The notes: generated from the sequence alone by a model not told the origin. Numbered from the stretch's first letter, positions 52,601-61,620 are shown. The stretch is 64,000 bases of DNA from RUG11551 sp045586185 (GCA_045586185.1 JAZMZV010000225.1:13656-77655); one strand, 5' to 3'. Translations and numbers: made by a program.

Positions 52601-54406
52601 CTATCGCGTCAAAATGACAATTGCCATGTTGGCGTATCGGTTGCAGTCGTGTTCAACGACGCAGCGTTTGAGCGTGTCCAGAGCCAGCTGTTTGACGATT
52701 CTGTATCCTTTTTTGGCGCAGAATTCGTGGAAGTCCCGGATGGTGAGGAATCGCGTGTTGGTAGTCGTGTACCAGTTTGAGCCCTCGTGAGGGTCGAAGC
52801 TGGGCATGCGTCCTTCTTCGTAGAGAATCTCTCGCCAGGGCATGTACCCGGCGTTGGGGAATGTAACAATTCCCTTTTGACCGACGCGGAGCATTTCTTC
52901 CAGAACGGTTTCGACGTTAGTAATCGTTTGCAGCGTTGACGACAAAACGACGTAGTCGAACTGTTTGTCGTTGAACGCCTGAAGCCCTTTGTTCAAGTCT
53001 CCCTGAACGACGTCAAAGCCGGCGGCGACGCACGCCTGAACGGCGCGTTCGCTCATTTCGATTCCCATGAGTCGTTTTGCGCCCTTTTCCCGAAGCTTTT
53101 CCATCAGTTCGCCGTTGCCGCAGCCGAGGTCGAGAACCGTACTTCCTTCCGGAATGAGCTTGAGGATTTCCGGATAGTCCGGACGGGTATTGAATCGGGC
53201 TTGAACGGACTGCTCAATTCGGCGCTGGTCGTTCGGTTCCGCCAGCGATTTACGGACGTTGCGAAGGAAATGTTCAATCAGCGACCCGTACGTCGAGAGC
53301 TGGTTGGGAAGCAGGAACGCGTCGTGTCCGCAGTCGGATTCTATGTTGCAAAAGCTGACCTGTTTGCCGCAGCTGATAAGACTGCTGACAAGCTCTCTCA
53401 TCTGGTCTGCCGGGAAAAGCCAGTCGGACGTAAACGACATTGTCATCCATCGGCAGGTGGTGTTGCGGATGTGCTGGGTGATTTCCTCCGCCGTTCCGCC
53501 CATGTCGAACAGGTCGATTGCCATCGAAATGACGCGGTACGTATTGGCGTCGAAGCGTTCGTTGAACTTGTCCGCCTGATACGCCAGATAAGAGCCGACG
53601 GAAAACCGGGTTTCAAAGTTCGTTTCGATGTCTCTGCCGTGGTTGCGGGTTGAATCGAACTTTTTGGTCATGGATTCCCGTGACAGATACGACAGATGCC
53701 CCAACATTCGAGCGATCGCCAAGCCGTCCAGCGGACCGGGGCAGCCGGGGTCGTAGTACTGACCGTTGCGGAATTCCGGGTCGCGGGTAATCGCGTTTCT
53801 GGCGACGATGTCAAACGCCATGGCTTGAGCGCTGGAACGCGTTGTGGACGCGACAAGCACCGCTCCGCAAAGACGGTCTTTGTGATTGACCGCCCAGTCG
53901 AGAACCATCATTCCGCCCATCGACCCGCCGATAACCGCCAAAACCTTGTCGATTCCCAGATGGTCAATCAACATCATGTGGGCTGTGACCATGTCGCCGA
54001 TGGTAATGAGCGGGAAATCCGCCCCGTACGGTTTGCCGGTTTGCGGATTGATGCAGTCCGGACCGGTCGTACCGCGGCATCCGCCCAGGATGTTAGGGCA
54101 GATGACAAAATACTTGTTTGTGTCGACGGATTTGCCGGGGCCGATGAGAATGTCCCACCAGCCGGGGCTGTCGTCTTCCGTATGACGGGCGACGTGCGAG
54201 TCCCCCGTCAAGGCGTGACAAATAAAGACGGCGTTGTCCTTGCGTTCGTTGAGCGTTCCGTAGGTTTCGTAGCAAATCGTCAGCGACGGCAATTCGCCGC
54301 CCTGTTCGAGCTTCATGCCGTTTTCGAAAACCGCGTATTTTGCGTAGGGAAGTTCAAACGCTCCGCGCTGAGAGTCCGTCGATGAAAAAATGTCTTCTTG
54401 TTCCAT
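52601..54406 (-). CDS. metX: MetX-MetW fusion, homoserine O-acyltransferase
   Basis: A 601-residue fusion. Residues 1-385 are an alpha/beta-hydrolase homoserine O-acetyl- (or succinyl-) transferase with nucleophile S162 in GGSMGG, D328 and H361 of the triad, and the conserved GPDCINP region. Residues about 395-601 are MetW: a class I methyltransferase fold with VLDLGCGNGE and FPNAGYMPWR. metX and metW are commonly adjacent genes that act together at the first step of methionine synthesis; here they are one polypeptide. The start codon has no visible Shine-Dalgarno because a heptamer tract sits 7 bp upstream. Confidence 0.93.
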   Translation of the reverse strand: MEQEDIFSSTDSQRGAFELPYAKYAVFENGMKLEQGGELPSLTICYETYGTLNERKDNAVFICHALTGDSHVARHTEDDSPGWWDILIGPGKSVDTNKYFVICPNILGGCRGTTGPDCINPQTGKPYGADFPLITIGDMVTAHMMLIDHLGIDKVLAVIGGSMGGMMVLDWAVNHKDRLCGAVLVASTTRSSAQAMAFDIVARNAITRDPEFRNGQYYDPGCPGPLDGLAIARMLGHLSYLSRESMTKKFDSTRNHGRDIETNFETRFSVGSYLAYQADKFNERFDANTYRVISMAIDLFDMGGTAEEITQHIRNTTCRWMTMSFTSDWLFPADQMRELVSSLISCGKQVSFCNIESDCGHDAFLLPNQLSTYGSLIEHFLRNVRKSLAEPNDQRRIEQSVQARFNTRPDYPEILKLIPEGSTVLDLGCGNGELMEKLREKGAKRLMGIEMSERAVQACVAAGFDVVQGDLNKGLQAFNDKQFDYVVLSSTLQTITNVETVLEEMLRVGQKGIVTFPNAGYMPWREILYEEGRMPSFDPHEGSNWYTTTNTRFLTIRDFHEFCAKKGYRIVKQLALDTLKRCVVEHDCNRYANMAIVILTR

Positions 54407-54413
54407 GTATTAA

Positions 54414-54441
54414 GTTGCGAGTTGCGAGTTGCGAGTTGCGA
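54414..54441. repeat. GTTGCGA tandem heptamers before metX
   Basis: Four exact copies of GTTGCGA, with a fifth at 54526-54532. Between them lies the hairpin CCGTGGGTTTTAACCCACGG (54501-54520). The tract begins 7 bp upstream of the metX start codon, on the side where the ribosome site should be. Confidence 0.9.
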
Positions 54442-54547
54442 GATTCTAAACAGACGCGATAGCGTTCCGCTAGAACCGCGTAGTGGTTCAACATTAATAG
54501 CCGTGGGTTTTAACCCACGGAGCGAGTTGCGAGGGGGGAATGCGCCT

Positions 54548-55960
54548 CTATTCTTTGCTTGCGGTTTTCGGTTCAATTCCCGCCAGCTGTTTGAGCAAAA
54601 TGGCAGACGCCTTGATTCCGCGATGGAAGTCCGCCAGACAAAAGCGCTCGTTGGGGCTGTGAATGTTGTCGGTAATTTGTCCCCATCCCAAAAGTAAAAC
54701 CGGGCATTTGAGGGCTTCGGTAAAAGCGGAAACGATTGGAATCGAGCCTCCGTCGCGGGTGAATTCCGGAGAGCGTCCGAACGCTTTTTCCAGCGTCTTT
54801 GCCGCCGCCTTGACGAACGGGTTGTTGACGTCGACAATAACAGCGGGCGTGTACGAATGGACGATGAATTCCATCGTAATTCCGGGAGGACAGGCGTTCT
54901 GGAAATACTGTTCGATTGAGTCGACAATCTTTTTCGGGTCTTGATAGGGAACCAGTCGACAGCTCATCTTCGCGCTGGCAACGGCGGGCAGAACCGTCTT
55001 GCTGCCTTCTCCGGTGTAGCCGGAAATGATGCCGTTGACGTCAAACGTCGGGCGCGCCCAATGCCGTTCGGTGATGGTGTATCCATTCTCTCCAACGGAG
55101 TCTGTAACGCCGGCGGAGGCGAGGAACGCCGTTTCGTCAATTCCCAACGCAGCAATGCGTTCCTGTTCAACCGGTTCCATGGGTTTGACGTCGGCGTAGA
55201 AGTCCGGGAACGTGATTCTGTATCGATCGTCATGAACGCCGGCGATAGCTTTGCACAACGCGATTGCCGGGTTGGTAACCGCTCCGCCGAAGGTGCCGGA
55301 ATGGAGGTCTTTGTCTGGTCCCTTGTAAATGACTTCTACGTAAGCCAAGCCGCGCAGCCCGTAACAGATGGCGGGACGTCCCGGGGCAAACATCTGGGAG
55401 TCGCTGATGACGACGCAGTCGCAGGCGAGTAAATCCGCGTTGCTGCGAACGAATTTGTCCATCGCATCGCCGCCGCTTTCTTCGTCGCCTTCGAGAATGT
55501 ACTTGACGTTGACCGGCATTGACCCCGTCGTTTTATACCACGCTTCCGGGCCGAGAATGTGCGTAAACATCTGCCCCTTGTCGTCCGACGCCCCGCGGGC
55601 GTAAACGAACCCGTCTTTAATAACCGGTTCAAAGGGCGGGGTTTTCCAAAGGTTTAACGGGTCAACCGGCTGAACGTCGTAATGTCCGTAGAACAGAATC
55701 GTCGGCAAGTCCGGATTCGGGTTTTTCGTCTGAGCGAAAACGGCGGGATGTCCGGTCGTTTCGACGACTTGAGCGTCGAGGTTCATGGACGTCAGACGAT
55801 CGCAAATCCATTGCGCCGTTTTGGCGACGTCGGCATCGTGTTCGCTTTGGCTGCTGATGGACGGAATCGACAGCAGTTCGAAAAGGTCTTTTTCGTACTC
55901 GTCTTTGTGCGATTCGATGTATTCTATGTAATCTGGGTTTTCCGGCGTTTGAGTTGACAT
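54548..55960 (-). CDS. M20-family dipeptidase
   Basis: A 470-residue zinc peptidase of the M20 (PepV/CNDP-like) family. Metal and catalytic motifs: YGHYDVQP (about residue 90), ARGASDDKGQ, and LEGDEESGG with the catalytic Glu pair. A dimerisation domain sits mid-sequence, and HSPNERFCL carries the final ligand. No signal peptide, so cytoplasmic. It lies 141 bp upstream of metX on the same strand, separated by the heptamer region. Confidence 0.93.
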   Translation of the reverse strand: MSTQTPENPDYIEYIESHKDEYEKDLFELLSIPSISSQSEHDADVAKTAQWICDRLTSMNLDAQVVETTGHPAVFAQTKNPNPDLPTILFYGHYDVQPVDPLNLWKTPPFEPVIKDGFVYARGASDDKGQMFTHILGPEAWYKTTGSMPVNVKYILEGDEESGGDAMDKFVRSNADLLACDCVVISDSQMFAPGRPAICYGLRGLAYVEVIYKGPDKDLHSGTFGGAVTNPAIALCKAIAGVHDDRYRITFPDFYADVKPMEPVEQERIAALGIDETAFLASAGVTDSVGENGYTITERHWARPTFDVNGIISGYTGEGSKTVLPAVASAKMSCRLVPYQDPKKIVDSIEQYFQNACPPGITMEFIVHSYTPAVIVDVNNPFVKAAAKTLEKAFGRSPEFTRDGGSIPIVSAFTEALKCPVLLLGWGQITDNIHSPNERFCLADFHRGIKASAILLKQLAGIEPKTASKE

Positions 55961-56134
55961 AAAATTTTTCCTTCGTTGTTCCTTGAATTTTTATTTGAAT
56001 TGATTATAATACATATTGTTGACAGTCGGTCTGACAGAGAACAACAAAAGCCGTCAGGCGCGGGGCGTCAATCTTATACTTGTTTTAATATCCAATTATA
56101 CCCGGAATTTGCATAATATAAAGGGGAGCGCCTT

Positions 56135-56140
56135 TATAAT
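56135..56140 (+). promoter_or_regulatory. Candidate -10 element of clpS
   Basis: TATAAT ends 8 bp before the clpS ATG, which would place the transcript start at or next to the start codon. A second TATAAT overlaps at 56142-56147. No Shine-Dalgarno at normal distance; GGGGAG is 20 nt upstream. Confidence 0.35.
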
Positions 56141-56148
56141 ATATAATA

Positions 56149-56481
56149 ATGACTGAAAACAACGTAAATATTTCTGTAGAAACCAAAACCGAGCAAAAGA
56201 CGCAGACTCGAAAGGCGCCTTTGTACAACGTGGTTTTGTGGAACGACGACTATCATACGTACGACTACGTAATTATCATGCTCCAAAAGCTGTTTGGGTA
56301 TCCGATTGAGCAGGGATATCAGATGGCGCGCACCGTCGACACCCAGGGAAAGGTTATCGTCTATACGGGAGCGTACGAGCCGGCAGAATTCAAGCGCGAT
56401 CAAATTCAGGCGTTTGGAGCCGATCCAGAATTAAAAGAGAGCATCGGCTCCATGTTTGCAACTCTCGAGAGAGCGGACTGA
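56149..56481 (+). CDS. clpS: ClpS adaptor protein
   Basis: A 110-residue ClpS: after a flexible N-terminus, YNVVLWNDDYHTYDYVI is the conserved core with the NDD substrate-binding residues, followed by VIVYTGAYEPAEFKRDQI. ClpS delivers N-end rule substrates to ClpAP. clpA is not adjacent. The stop is followed after 4 bp by heptamer repeats that fill the gap to the convergent gene. Confidence 0.95.
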   Translation: MTENNVNISVETKTEQKTQTRKAPLYNVVLWNDDYHTYDYVIIMLQKLFGYPIEQGYQMARTVDTQGKVIVYTGAYEPAEFKRDQIQAFGADPELKESIGSMFATLERAD

Positions 56482-56485
56482 GATA

Positions 56486-56568
56486 GTTGCGAGTTGCGAG
56501 TGGCGAGTTGCGAGAGGATTTTGTGTGGCGCTTGCGTTTCTCGCAACTCGTAACTCGTTTCTCGCAAC
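56486..56568. repeat. Inverted GTTGCGA heptamer pair
   Basis: Left GTTGCGA, GTTGCGA, GTGGCGA, GTTGCGA (56486-56513); right TCGCAAC, TCGTAAC, TCGTTTC, TCGCAAC (56541-56568). Together they form a long potential hairpin filling the 88-bp space between the clpS stop and the stop of the next gene. Confidence 0.9.
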
Positions 56569-56569
56569 T

Positions 56570-57313
56570 TTATTTCTGCATCGTCCATTCAATAAGCTGT
56601 TTGAAGAATTGGGCGTAGTCTGCGCCGACGTCAATGAATCCGCCGTTGGGCAGGTCTTGAATGCATCGCTGCGTTCCCCAGTCGACAAATCCGCCAACCC
56701 AGTGCGGGGCGGCGTCCGTCGCCAGAGCCGCCGTGTTGCCGGCTCCGTACGTTCCGACAACCAGCAGCGGCTTGTCTTCGATGGGCGAGAACTCAAACTG
56801 GTCGTTACTCTGATTGATGGCAAACCGATGAATCTTCATAATCGTTTGACCCGTCGGCTTGGGCTTGTATTCGTTGAACCCGCCGATGCACGGAGGCGTA
56901 TTCCACGGCAAACCAGCAGTAATAGGATGATCCGCGCAGGGCGTGATAACGCACGGCTGAGAGTAGTTTCGGCGGTCGTCTTCCTGAAGCATTTCAACCG
57001 GGAGAACGTCCGTCAGAACCGTTTTGTGGTATTCGCCCAAACGTCCATGATAAGATTCCCAGCCGCCAATCATCAGCAAGCCTGCGCCCGCTTTGACCGC
57101 GTCTGCAATGTACTGCAGCTGCTCGTCTGAAAAGCGTTCGCGAGGATAGTCGCTGATAATATACAGCTTATACGGTTTCTGAGTGAACGATTCATCGGGA
57201 GAATCGGAACTGTTTACTCTGTCGAACGAGAGATTGAAATGCGTCATGATTCCAATCAGATACATTGCTGCGCTGTTGATGGAATCGTCGCCAAGATAAC
57301 AAATGTCTGACAT
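56570..57313 (-). CDS. ThuA/glutamine amidotransferase-like protein
   Basis: A 247-residue protein with class I glutamine amidotransferase-like fold: IISDYPRERFSDEQLQYIADAVKAGAG and LLMIGGWESYHG at the position of the usual nucleophile elbow, then DHPITAGLPW and a late GNTAALATDAAPHW. No catalytic Cys is visible at the elbow, so it probably is not a true amidotransferase; ThuA-like sugar-associated proteins are similar. Function not established. Confidence 0.75.
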   Translation of the reverse strand: MSDICYLGDDSINSAAMYLIGIMTHFNLSFDRVNSSDSPDESFTQKPYKLYIISDYPRERFSDEQLQYIADAVKAGAGLLMIGGWESYHGRLGEYHKTVLTDVLPVEMLQEDDRRNYSQPCVITPCADHPITAGLPWNTPPCIGGFNEYKPKPTGQTIMKIHRFAINQSNDQFEFSPIEDKPLLVVGTYGAGNTAALATDAAPHWVGGFVDWGTQRCIQDLPNGGFIDVGADYAQFFKQLIEWTMQK

Positions 57314-57402
57314 GGGATTAGTAAAAGGTTAAGGGGAATTGTTCGTTTATTTGACAAATGACAAGCTGATAAACGAACGTCTATATATTATTAATGTCAA
57401 AC

Positions 57403-57442
57403 AATCGAGCTTTTCTGCTTTGCTGACGAGAAAAACTCGATT
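57403..57442. terminator. Hairpin downstream of the PknB-type kinase
   Basis: A 14-nt stem with one mismatch (57403-57416 with 57429-57442; AATCGAG/CTCGATT). It lies after the kinase stop on the minus strand; no strong T-tract, so termination is uncertain. Confidence 0.4.
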
Positions 57443-57469
57443 GATTATGACTGGAGTATTGTTTTGGAT

Positions 57470-59167
57470 TTAGTTGTTTTCCGCCGGCGGGGCTTCCGCT
57501 TCTGGCGCTGCGCCGTTCTCTTCCGGATTGTCATTCCATTGAGATGGGTCGTAAACAGGCTGATCAAAATTGATGGAATCAGCAGGATTTTCCTCGGGGG
57601 GAGCCGCGTCGTTGGAATTTTTATCGGCTTTTTCAGCGGAAGCGTCTGACTTGGCTTCGCTGGCAGGCGCTGACTTCGGAGCCGTTGTATTTGAATCTGA
57701 AGACCCTGAGAATACAAGAACCAATGCAAGGATCAAAACCACAGCGCCAATCGCCGCTCCGATGATGATTTTAGTTTGCATGGGCATGTTTGCCAAGGGA
57801 TTGCCTCCAGACTTCTTTTTTCCGGTTCCAGTCTTTTTGCCGGCTTTGGAATGAGCGGATTTTTTATCGGAAGGCTTTACATGATTATCAACAGAACTGT
57901 GAGGCGAATGTTGAACTGTTCCGGACGCTGGGATTCCCGTTCCTGAGAGGAAATCAAACGAATCCGACCTCTTTGAGTTGGCGCTTTTGGTATCGCCAGC
58001 CGCGCTAACGTTTGTAGACCAGGCAGCGCTGTTTTTTGGCGCTGTATGGACGCCGCTAAGATCAACGTCTGGGACTTTGGAGCTATTCTCCATGATATTC
58101 AGATCTGTCGATTCCGGGAACGACGCATCCAGAGCCGCCAGCACTTCGTCCATGGACTGATAGCGGTCTTCCGGCTTTTTCTCCTCCATTTTGAGGATAA
58201 TATACGCCAGTTCCTTGGGCGTGTCCGGACGGAGTTCGCGCGGATCTCGCGGCGGTTTTTCCTGATGAGCCAGAATGCGCTCGATAAGCGTCGTTTCCGG
58301 ATATGGAACCTGTCCAGTGAGCAGGAAGAACATCGTACAGCCGAGAGAGTAAATATCGACTCGCGGGTCGGCTTCAACTTCTCCAGACGCCATTTCAGGC
58401 GCTAAATAGTCTACCGTGCCGAGAATGTGGGATTCGTCTTTTTTCGCCTGGGAATCAGAGGCAGGTTCCGTTTCCTGAACTTGCCCTTTCTTTTTGGGGT
58501 CGTTGAGCTTGGCGATGCCCATGTCCAGAATTTTGATTTGTCCGTCCTGGTTGAGCAGCAAATTGTCTGGCTTGATGTCACAGTGAATCATGTTGCGCTG
58601 ATGCGCGTGACGCAGAGCTTTTGCCGACTGCCTGAGATAAGAAACGACGTCGTTAATCGGGAGCGGTCCTTCTTTGAGAACCCGCTTTTCCAAGGATTGT
58701 CCGTCGACGTATTCCATAACAATATAGAATCGGTCGCCTTCGGACTCGAAATTGTACGCCTGGACAATATTAATATGGTTTAACGTTGCAATGGCTCTGG
58801 CTTCCGCCTGAAATTGCTTGAGCGCTTCCGGGTTTTTGCTGAATTCTTTGGAAATGACCTTTAACGCGACTTTTCGGTGCATGATGGTATGTTCCGCCAA
58901 AAAGACGCGTCCCATGCCGCCAACGCCTAACAGGTTTAGTAATTTATACTTGCCTAAAAAGAAGGCTGCTTTGCCGGAAAGCAATTGCATGACCTGCCAT
59001 TTGGTAAGTAAATTGGTTTGAATCCAGTGTTTAGCCAGTTTTTCGGGAGTATCGTACAGTTCTGGAGAGTCGAGCGCTTCCTGCTTAACGGATTCAAATT
59101 CTTCCGTTGTAAGCAGTGCGCTTTTTTCCAAAACTTTCAATAAAGCCGATGTGCTTTGAACTGCCAT
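57470..59167 (-). CDS. PknB-type membrane Ser/Thr kinase
   Basis: A 565-residue kinase. A short planctomycete-style N-terminal helical region (TKWQVMQLLSGK) precedes the kinase domain: glycine loop GVGGMG (81-86), K103, catalytic HCDIKPDN with D197 and N202, and DMG (D215) in place of DFG. The P-loop to APE region is intact (GTVDYLAPEM). A Ser/Lys-rich linker leads to one membrane segment (IIIGAAIGAVVLILALVLVF, about 470-490) and a short acidic extracytoplasmic tail rich in Ala/Glu/Asn/Pro with no recognised sensor domain. Likely a surface-linked signalling kinase. Confidence 0.93.
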   Translation of the reverse strand: MAVQSTSALLKVLEKSALLTTEEFESVKQEALDSPELYDTPEKLAKHWIQTNLLTKWQVMQLLSGKAAFFLGKYKLLNLLGVGGMGRVFLAEHTIMHRKVALKVISKEFSKNPEALKQFQAEARAIATLNHINIVQAYNFESEGDRFYIVMEYVDGQSLEKRVLKEGPLPINDVVSYLRQSAKALRHAHQRNMIHCDIKPDNLLLNQDGQIKILDMGIAKLNDPKKKGQVQETEPASDSQAKKDESHILGTVDYLAPEMASGEVEADPRVDIYSLGCTMFFLLTGQVPYPETTLIERILAHQEKPPRDPRELRPDTPKELAYIILKMEEKKPEDRYQSMDEVLAALDASFPESTDLNIMENSSKVPDVDLSGVHTAPKNSAAWSTNVSAAGDTKSANSKRSDSFDFLSGTGIPASGTVQHSPHSSVDNHVKPSDKKSAHSKAGKKTGTGKKKSGGNPLANMPMQTKIIIGAAIGAVVLILALVLVFSGSSDSNTTAPKSAPASEAKSDASAEKADKNSNDAAPPEENPADSINFDQPVYDPSQWNDNPEENGAAPEAEAPPAENN

Positions 59168-59288
59168 ATCAAAATACGATGGTTAAGGTTTTTAGGGGAT
59201 TGCAGAGCTTCTGAACGTACAACATTCAAGCTGCAATTGTACATCACACGATTGCAGCATGTCGCCGTCCCCTTGGCGCTGACAATTT

Positions 59289-61196
59289 CTAATTTTGAAG
59301 CTGCCAGTTAATTGTCAGCCAGCCGTTAGCCGCTTTAGCTGCAACTGGTTGAAGCGTTCCGGTAACTTTAACCGAATTGGGATTGCTTTCATCTGATAAT
59401 TCCTCCAATTTCCGGGGTTTAATCTGGAAATTGGCAGGGAACGAATCTTTCAGTTCTCCCTGGAGACGGTTGCGAAGCGTGATCTCCTGAGTTGTCAGTT
59501 TACGGACGCCAGTTTCAAAATCGCGTGGAATAAGTTCGGGTTCTTTTGTTCTAACGAATAAAATGCCGTTTTTGTCAACTTTGTCGATTTTATACGTCGT
59601 TGTCAGGTTCATGGGAATGTCCTGTTTTGCAGAACTGTCTTTTCCCTGAAATGCGTCTAATCGAATGTTGATAGTAATTGTATTATTGTTAAACTGAACG
59701 TTTAGCGGGTAGTCTGCATTGAAGTAAACAAAACCGCTTGAAACGGGTTGCTGTTTTTTTGCCAATTCATTATAGGCGTCTTCCGGCAACATGCTTTTGG
59801 CAATTGCCATGAAAACGCGATGATTGGCTTTTAAGTCTCCCAGCATGGTTTTGCTGGTTTCCATAAGCGCCGACTGATGAATCGCAACAAAAACGTCTGA
59901 ATTGTTTGGCGCCTCTGGAATCGCTTGCGGAATGAACGGGATTCCGTCTGAAACAAGCGCGCTGAACGTGAGCGCATGTTCTGTTGTACTGCAGTCGAAC
60001 GGGTTTGGATACAGGCCTCTGGCGCGATACAGCTCTGAAGTTTGGTTGAATCGAGCGTTTGCTCTTTTTAACATGGAGTCCACTTCTCGGTTCATGGAGC
60101 TTTCAGCGCGAACGCGGGCTCTGTATTGACCTTCCGCGTCTGCCTGGGGTTTCATTTCGTAAACGCGGTTGGTTGCGGCGGATTGCACCAAGCCTCCCGG
60201 CGAGTTGATGCCGGTAATTGTCGATTTGATTTGTACGTTGGCTCGCGCTGGAGGGCTGGTCAGTTGGTCGCCGTTAAAGTGAATCTCTTTAACAACGTTT
60301 ATCGTATTGTTGCTTGCTGACGTAACTGTTACATTTCTGGTTTGTGAAACCATGTTTCCGCTTGCAACAGCGTTAAGGATAATGGATAAATTGATTTTGT
60401 TTGGGTCTGGGTTGAGCTTTCCGCTGATTGATCCAACTGTATGGACTTTGCCGCTTTGCGGTCTGCCAACGATGTATTCTGTAACCTGTTCTGTTCGATC
60501 AACGGGACGATCGAAAAATTTTAAAACGAGGTTGTCTGAAACCTGGGCGTAAAAGTTGTATTTTCCCGTAACGCGTCTGACCGCCTGACAAACTTCTGGA
60601 ACCTGACGGTTGCTTTCCAGCCAGTCAACGATTTCGTTAATTTCTGCGGTAGTGTCGAAATCCGATTGTTTGGACTTTTTTAATACGGCAATTAAACGGG
60701 TTGTTGCTTCTTTTAAACCGTCTGAAAGGTCGTCGTTGTCTTCGACAATCATTCGTAAACGAAGATAATCTTTAAGATCTTTGGCAACCTGACGAATTTC
60801 CGTTACTTCCAACCCCCACTGATGGGAATGAAAACGCCCATAAATATTATTGAGCGAATCCATGTCTGGGGAGGTTTGATAAATTGTCGAGCGCAATTCA
60901 TCTAACATAAGGACTCGCGCCCATTTAGCGCCGATTTCTCCGTTGCCTTTCAAGTATCTTTGAAGTTTATCAACGTCCTGTCGGAGTTTAGTCAGGGACT
61001 GCGACAAAACTCGTTGACCGGTAATACCCGACATGGGAACGACCTCCGGCGGATTTTTTTCCAGCCACGAGGCAAGGTCTGTCAACGTTGTAACGTCGTT
61101 AAGAGTCTTGTCTGACTCTTGACTATAGGAGGGCAGGGCGCAAAGGGTGAACAGCAGCGTGATTGCGGCTACTAAATTAGTGTGGTTCAATTTCAT
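59289..61196 (-). CDS. Secreted protein of unknown function
   Basis: A 635-residue exported protein. I start at 61196, where MKLNHTNLVAAITLLFTLCALPSYSQ gives a good signal peptide; the frame extends 20 codons further. The N-terminal 250 residues are helical and the rest is beta-rich (for example VHTVGSISGKLNPDPNKINLSIIL). No family recognised; planctomycetes have many such large secreted proteins. It sits 121 bp upstream of the kinase on the same strand and could be co-transcribed. Confidence 0.75.
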   Translation of the reverse strand: MKLNHTNLVAAITLLFTLCALPSYSQESDKTLNDVTTLTDLASWLEKNPPEVVPMSGITGQRVLSQSLTKLRQDVDKLQRYLKGNGEIGAKWARVLMLDELRSTIYQTSPDMDSLNNIYGRFHSHQWGLEVTEIRQVAKDLKDYLRLRMIVEDNDDLSDGLKEATTRLIAVLKKSKQSDFDTTAEINEIVDWLESNRQVPEVCQAVRRVTGKYNFYAQVSDNLVLKFFDRPVDRTEQVTEYIVGRPQSGKVHTVGSISGKLNPDPNKINLSIILNAVASGNMVSQTRNVTVTSASNNTINVVKEIHFNGDQLTSPPARANVQIKSTITGINSPGGLVQSAATNRVYEMKPQADAEGQYRARVRAESSMNREVDSMLKRANARFNQTSELYRARGLYPNPFDCSTTEHALTFSALVSDGIPFIPQAIPEAPNNSDVFVAIHQSALMETSKTMLGDLKANHRVFMAIAKSMLPEDAYNELAKKQQPVSSGFVYFNADYPLNVQFNNNTITINIRLDAFQGKDSSAKQDIPMNLTTTYKIDKVDKNGILFVRTKEPELIPRDFETGVRKLTTQEITLRNRLQGELKDSFPANFQIKPRKLEELSDESNPNSVKVTGTLQPVAAKAANGWLTINWQLQN

Positions 61197-61390
61197 GGCG
61201 TTTTTGCAGCAAGTTGCGTGTGGAGCTGCGGACTCAAAGGTGATAATCAATAGCAAAACTGACGAATGCGCAATACGTCAGACGCGTTGTAACATAGCAA
61301 TTATGTATACCGCCAGCGTGATTGCGATTAAACATAATTACAAATGTTCTTATATATTATATCTGAACAATAATTTTATAATAGAGGAAG

Positions 61391-61415
61391 ATGACCTCAA
61401 AAGGTCATTTTTTTT
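61391..61415 (+). terminator. Orphan rho-independent terminator
   Basis: ATGACCT-CAAA-AGGTCAT (61391-61408) followed by seven or more T. It is oriented for the + strand, yet no + strand gene ends upstream. Confidence 0.8.
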
Positions 61416-61497
61416 GAAAATTTTTAAGTTTTTTTTGATTTCAACAGATAATTTGGGAACTTTGACTTGAAAATGTAAAACAGATGGGGTAATATTA

Positions 61498-61614
61498 GGC
61501 AAGAGGCAATAGGCAGTAGGCAGTAGTAGGACGCAAGCGCCTCATCAAAAACTACTGTCTATTCCCTACTCCCTATTGCCTATTCCCTACTCCCTATTGC
61601 CTACTGCCTACTGC
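61498..61614. repeat. Inverted heptamer tracts before ispD
   Basis: Left: GGCAAGA, GGCAATA, GGCAGTA, GGCAGTA (61498-61525). Right: nine 7-nt units of CTAYTSC type (61552-61614), including a 21-bp triplet that is repeated twice. The tract ends 6 bp before the ispD ATG. Confidence 0.92.
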
Positions 61615-61620
61615 CTCCCC

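Noticed and set aside
56570..57313. True class I glutamine amidotransferase
   Set aside because: No catalytic cysteine is visible at the nucleophile elbow, so only fold similarity is claimed.
61498..61614. Heptamer tracts as a CRISPR array
   Set aside because: Period is 7 nt, no spacers, and no cas genes are present.
61576..61620. Earlier start of IspD
   Set aside because: It would encode heptamer-derived sequence; the nucleotide-binding strand begins at 61621.
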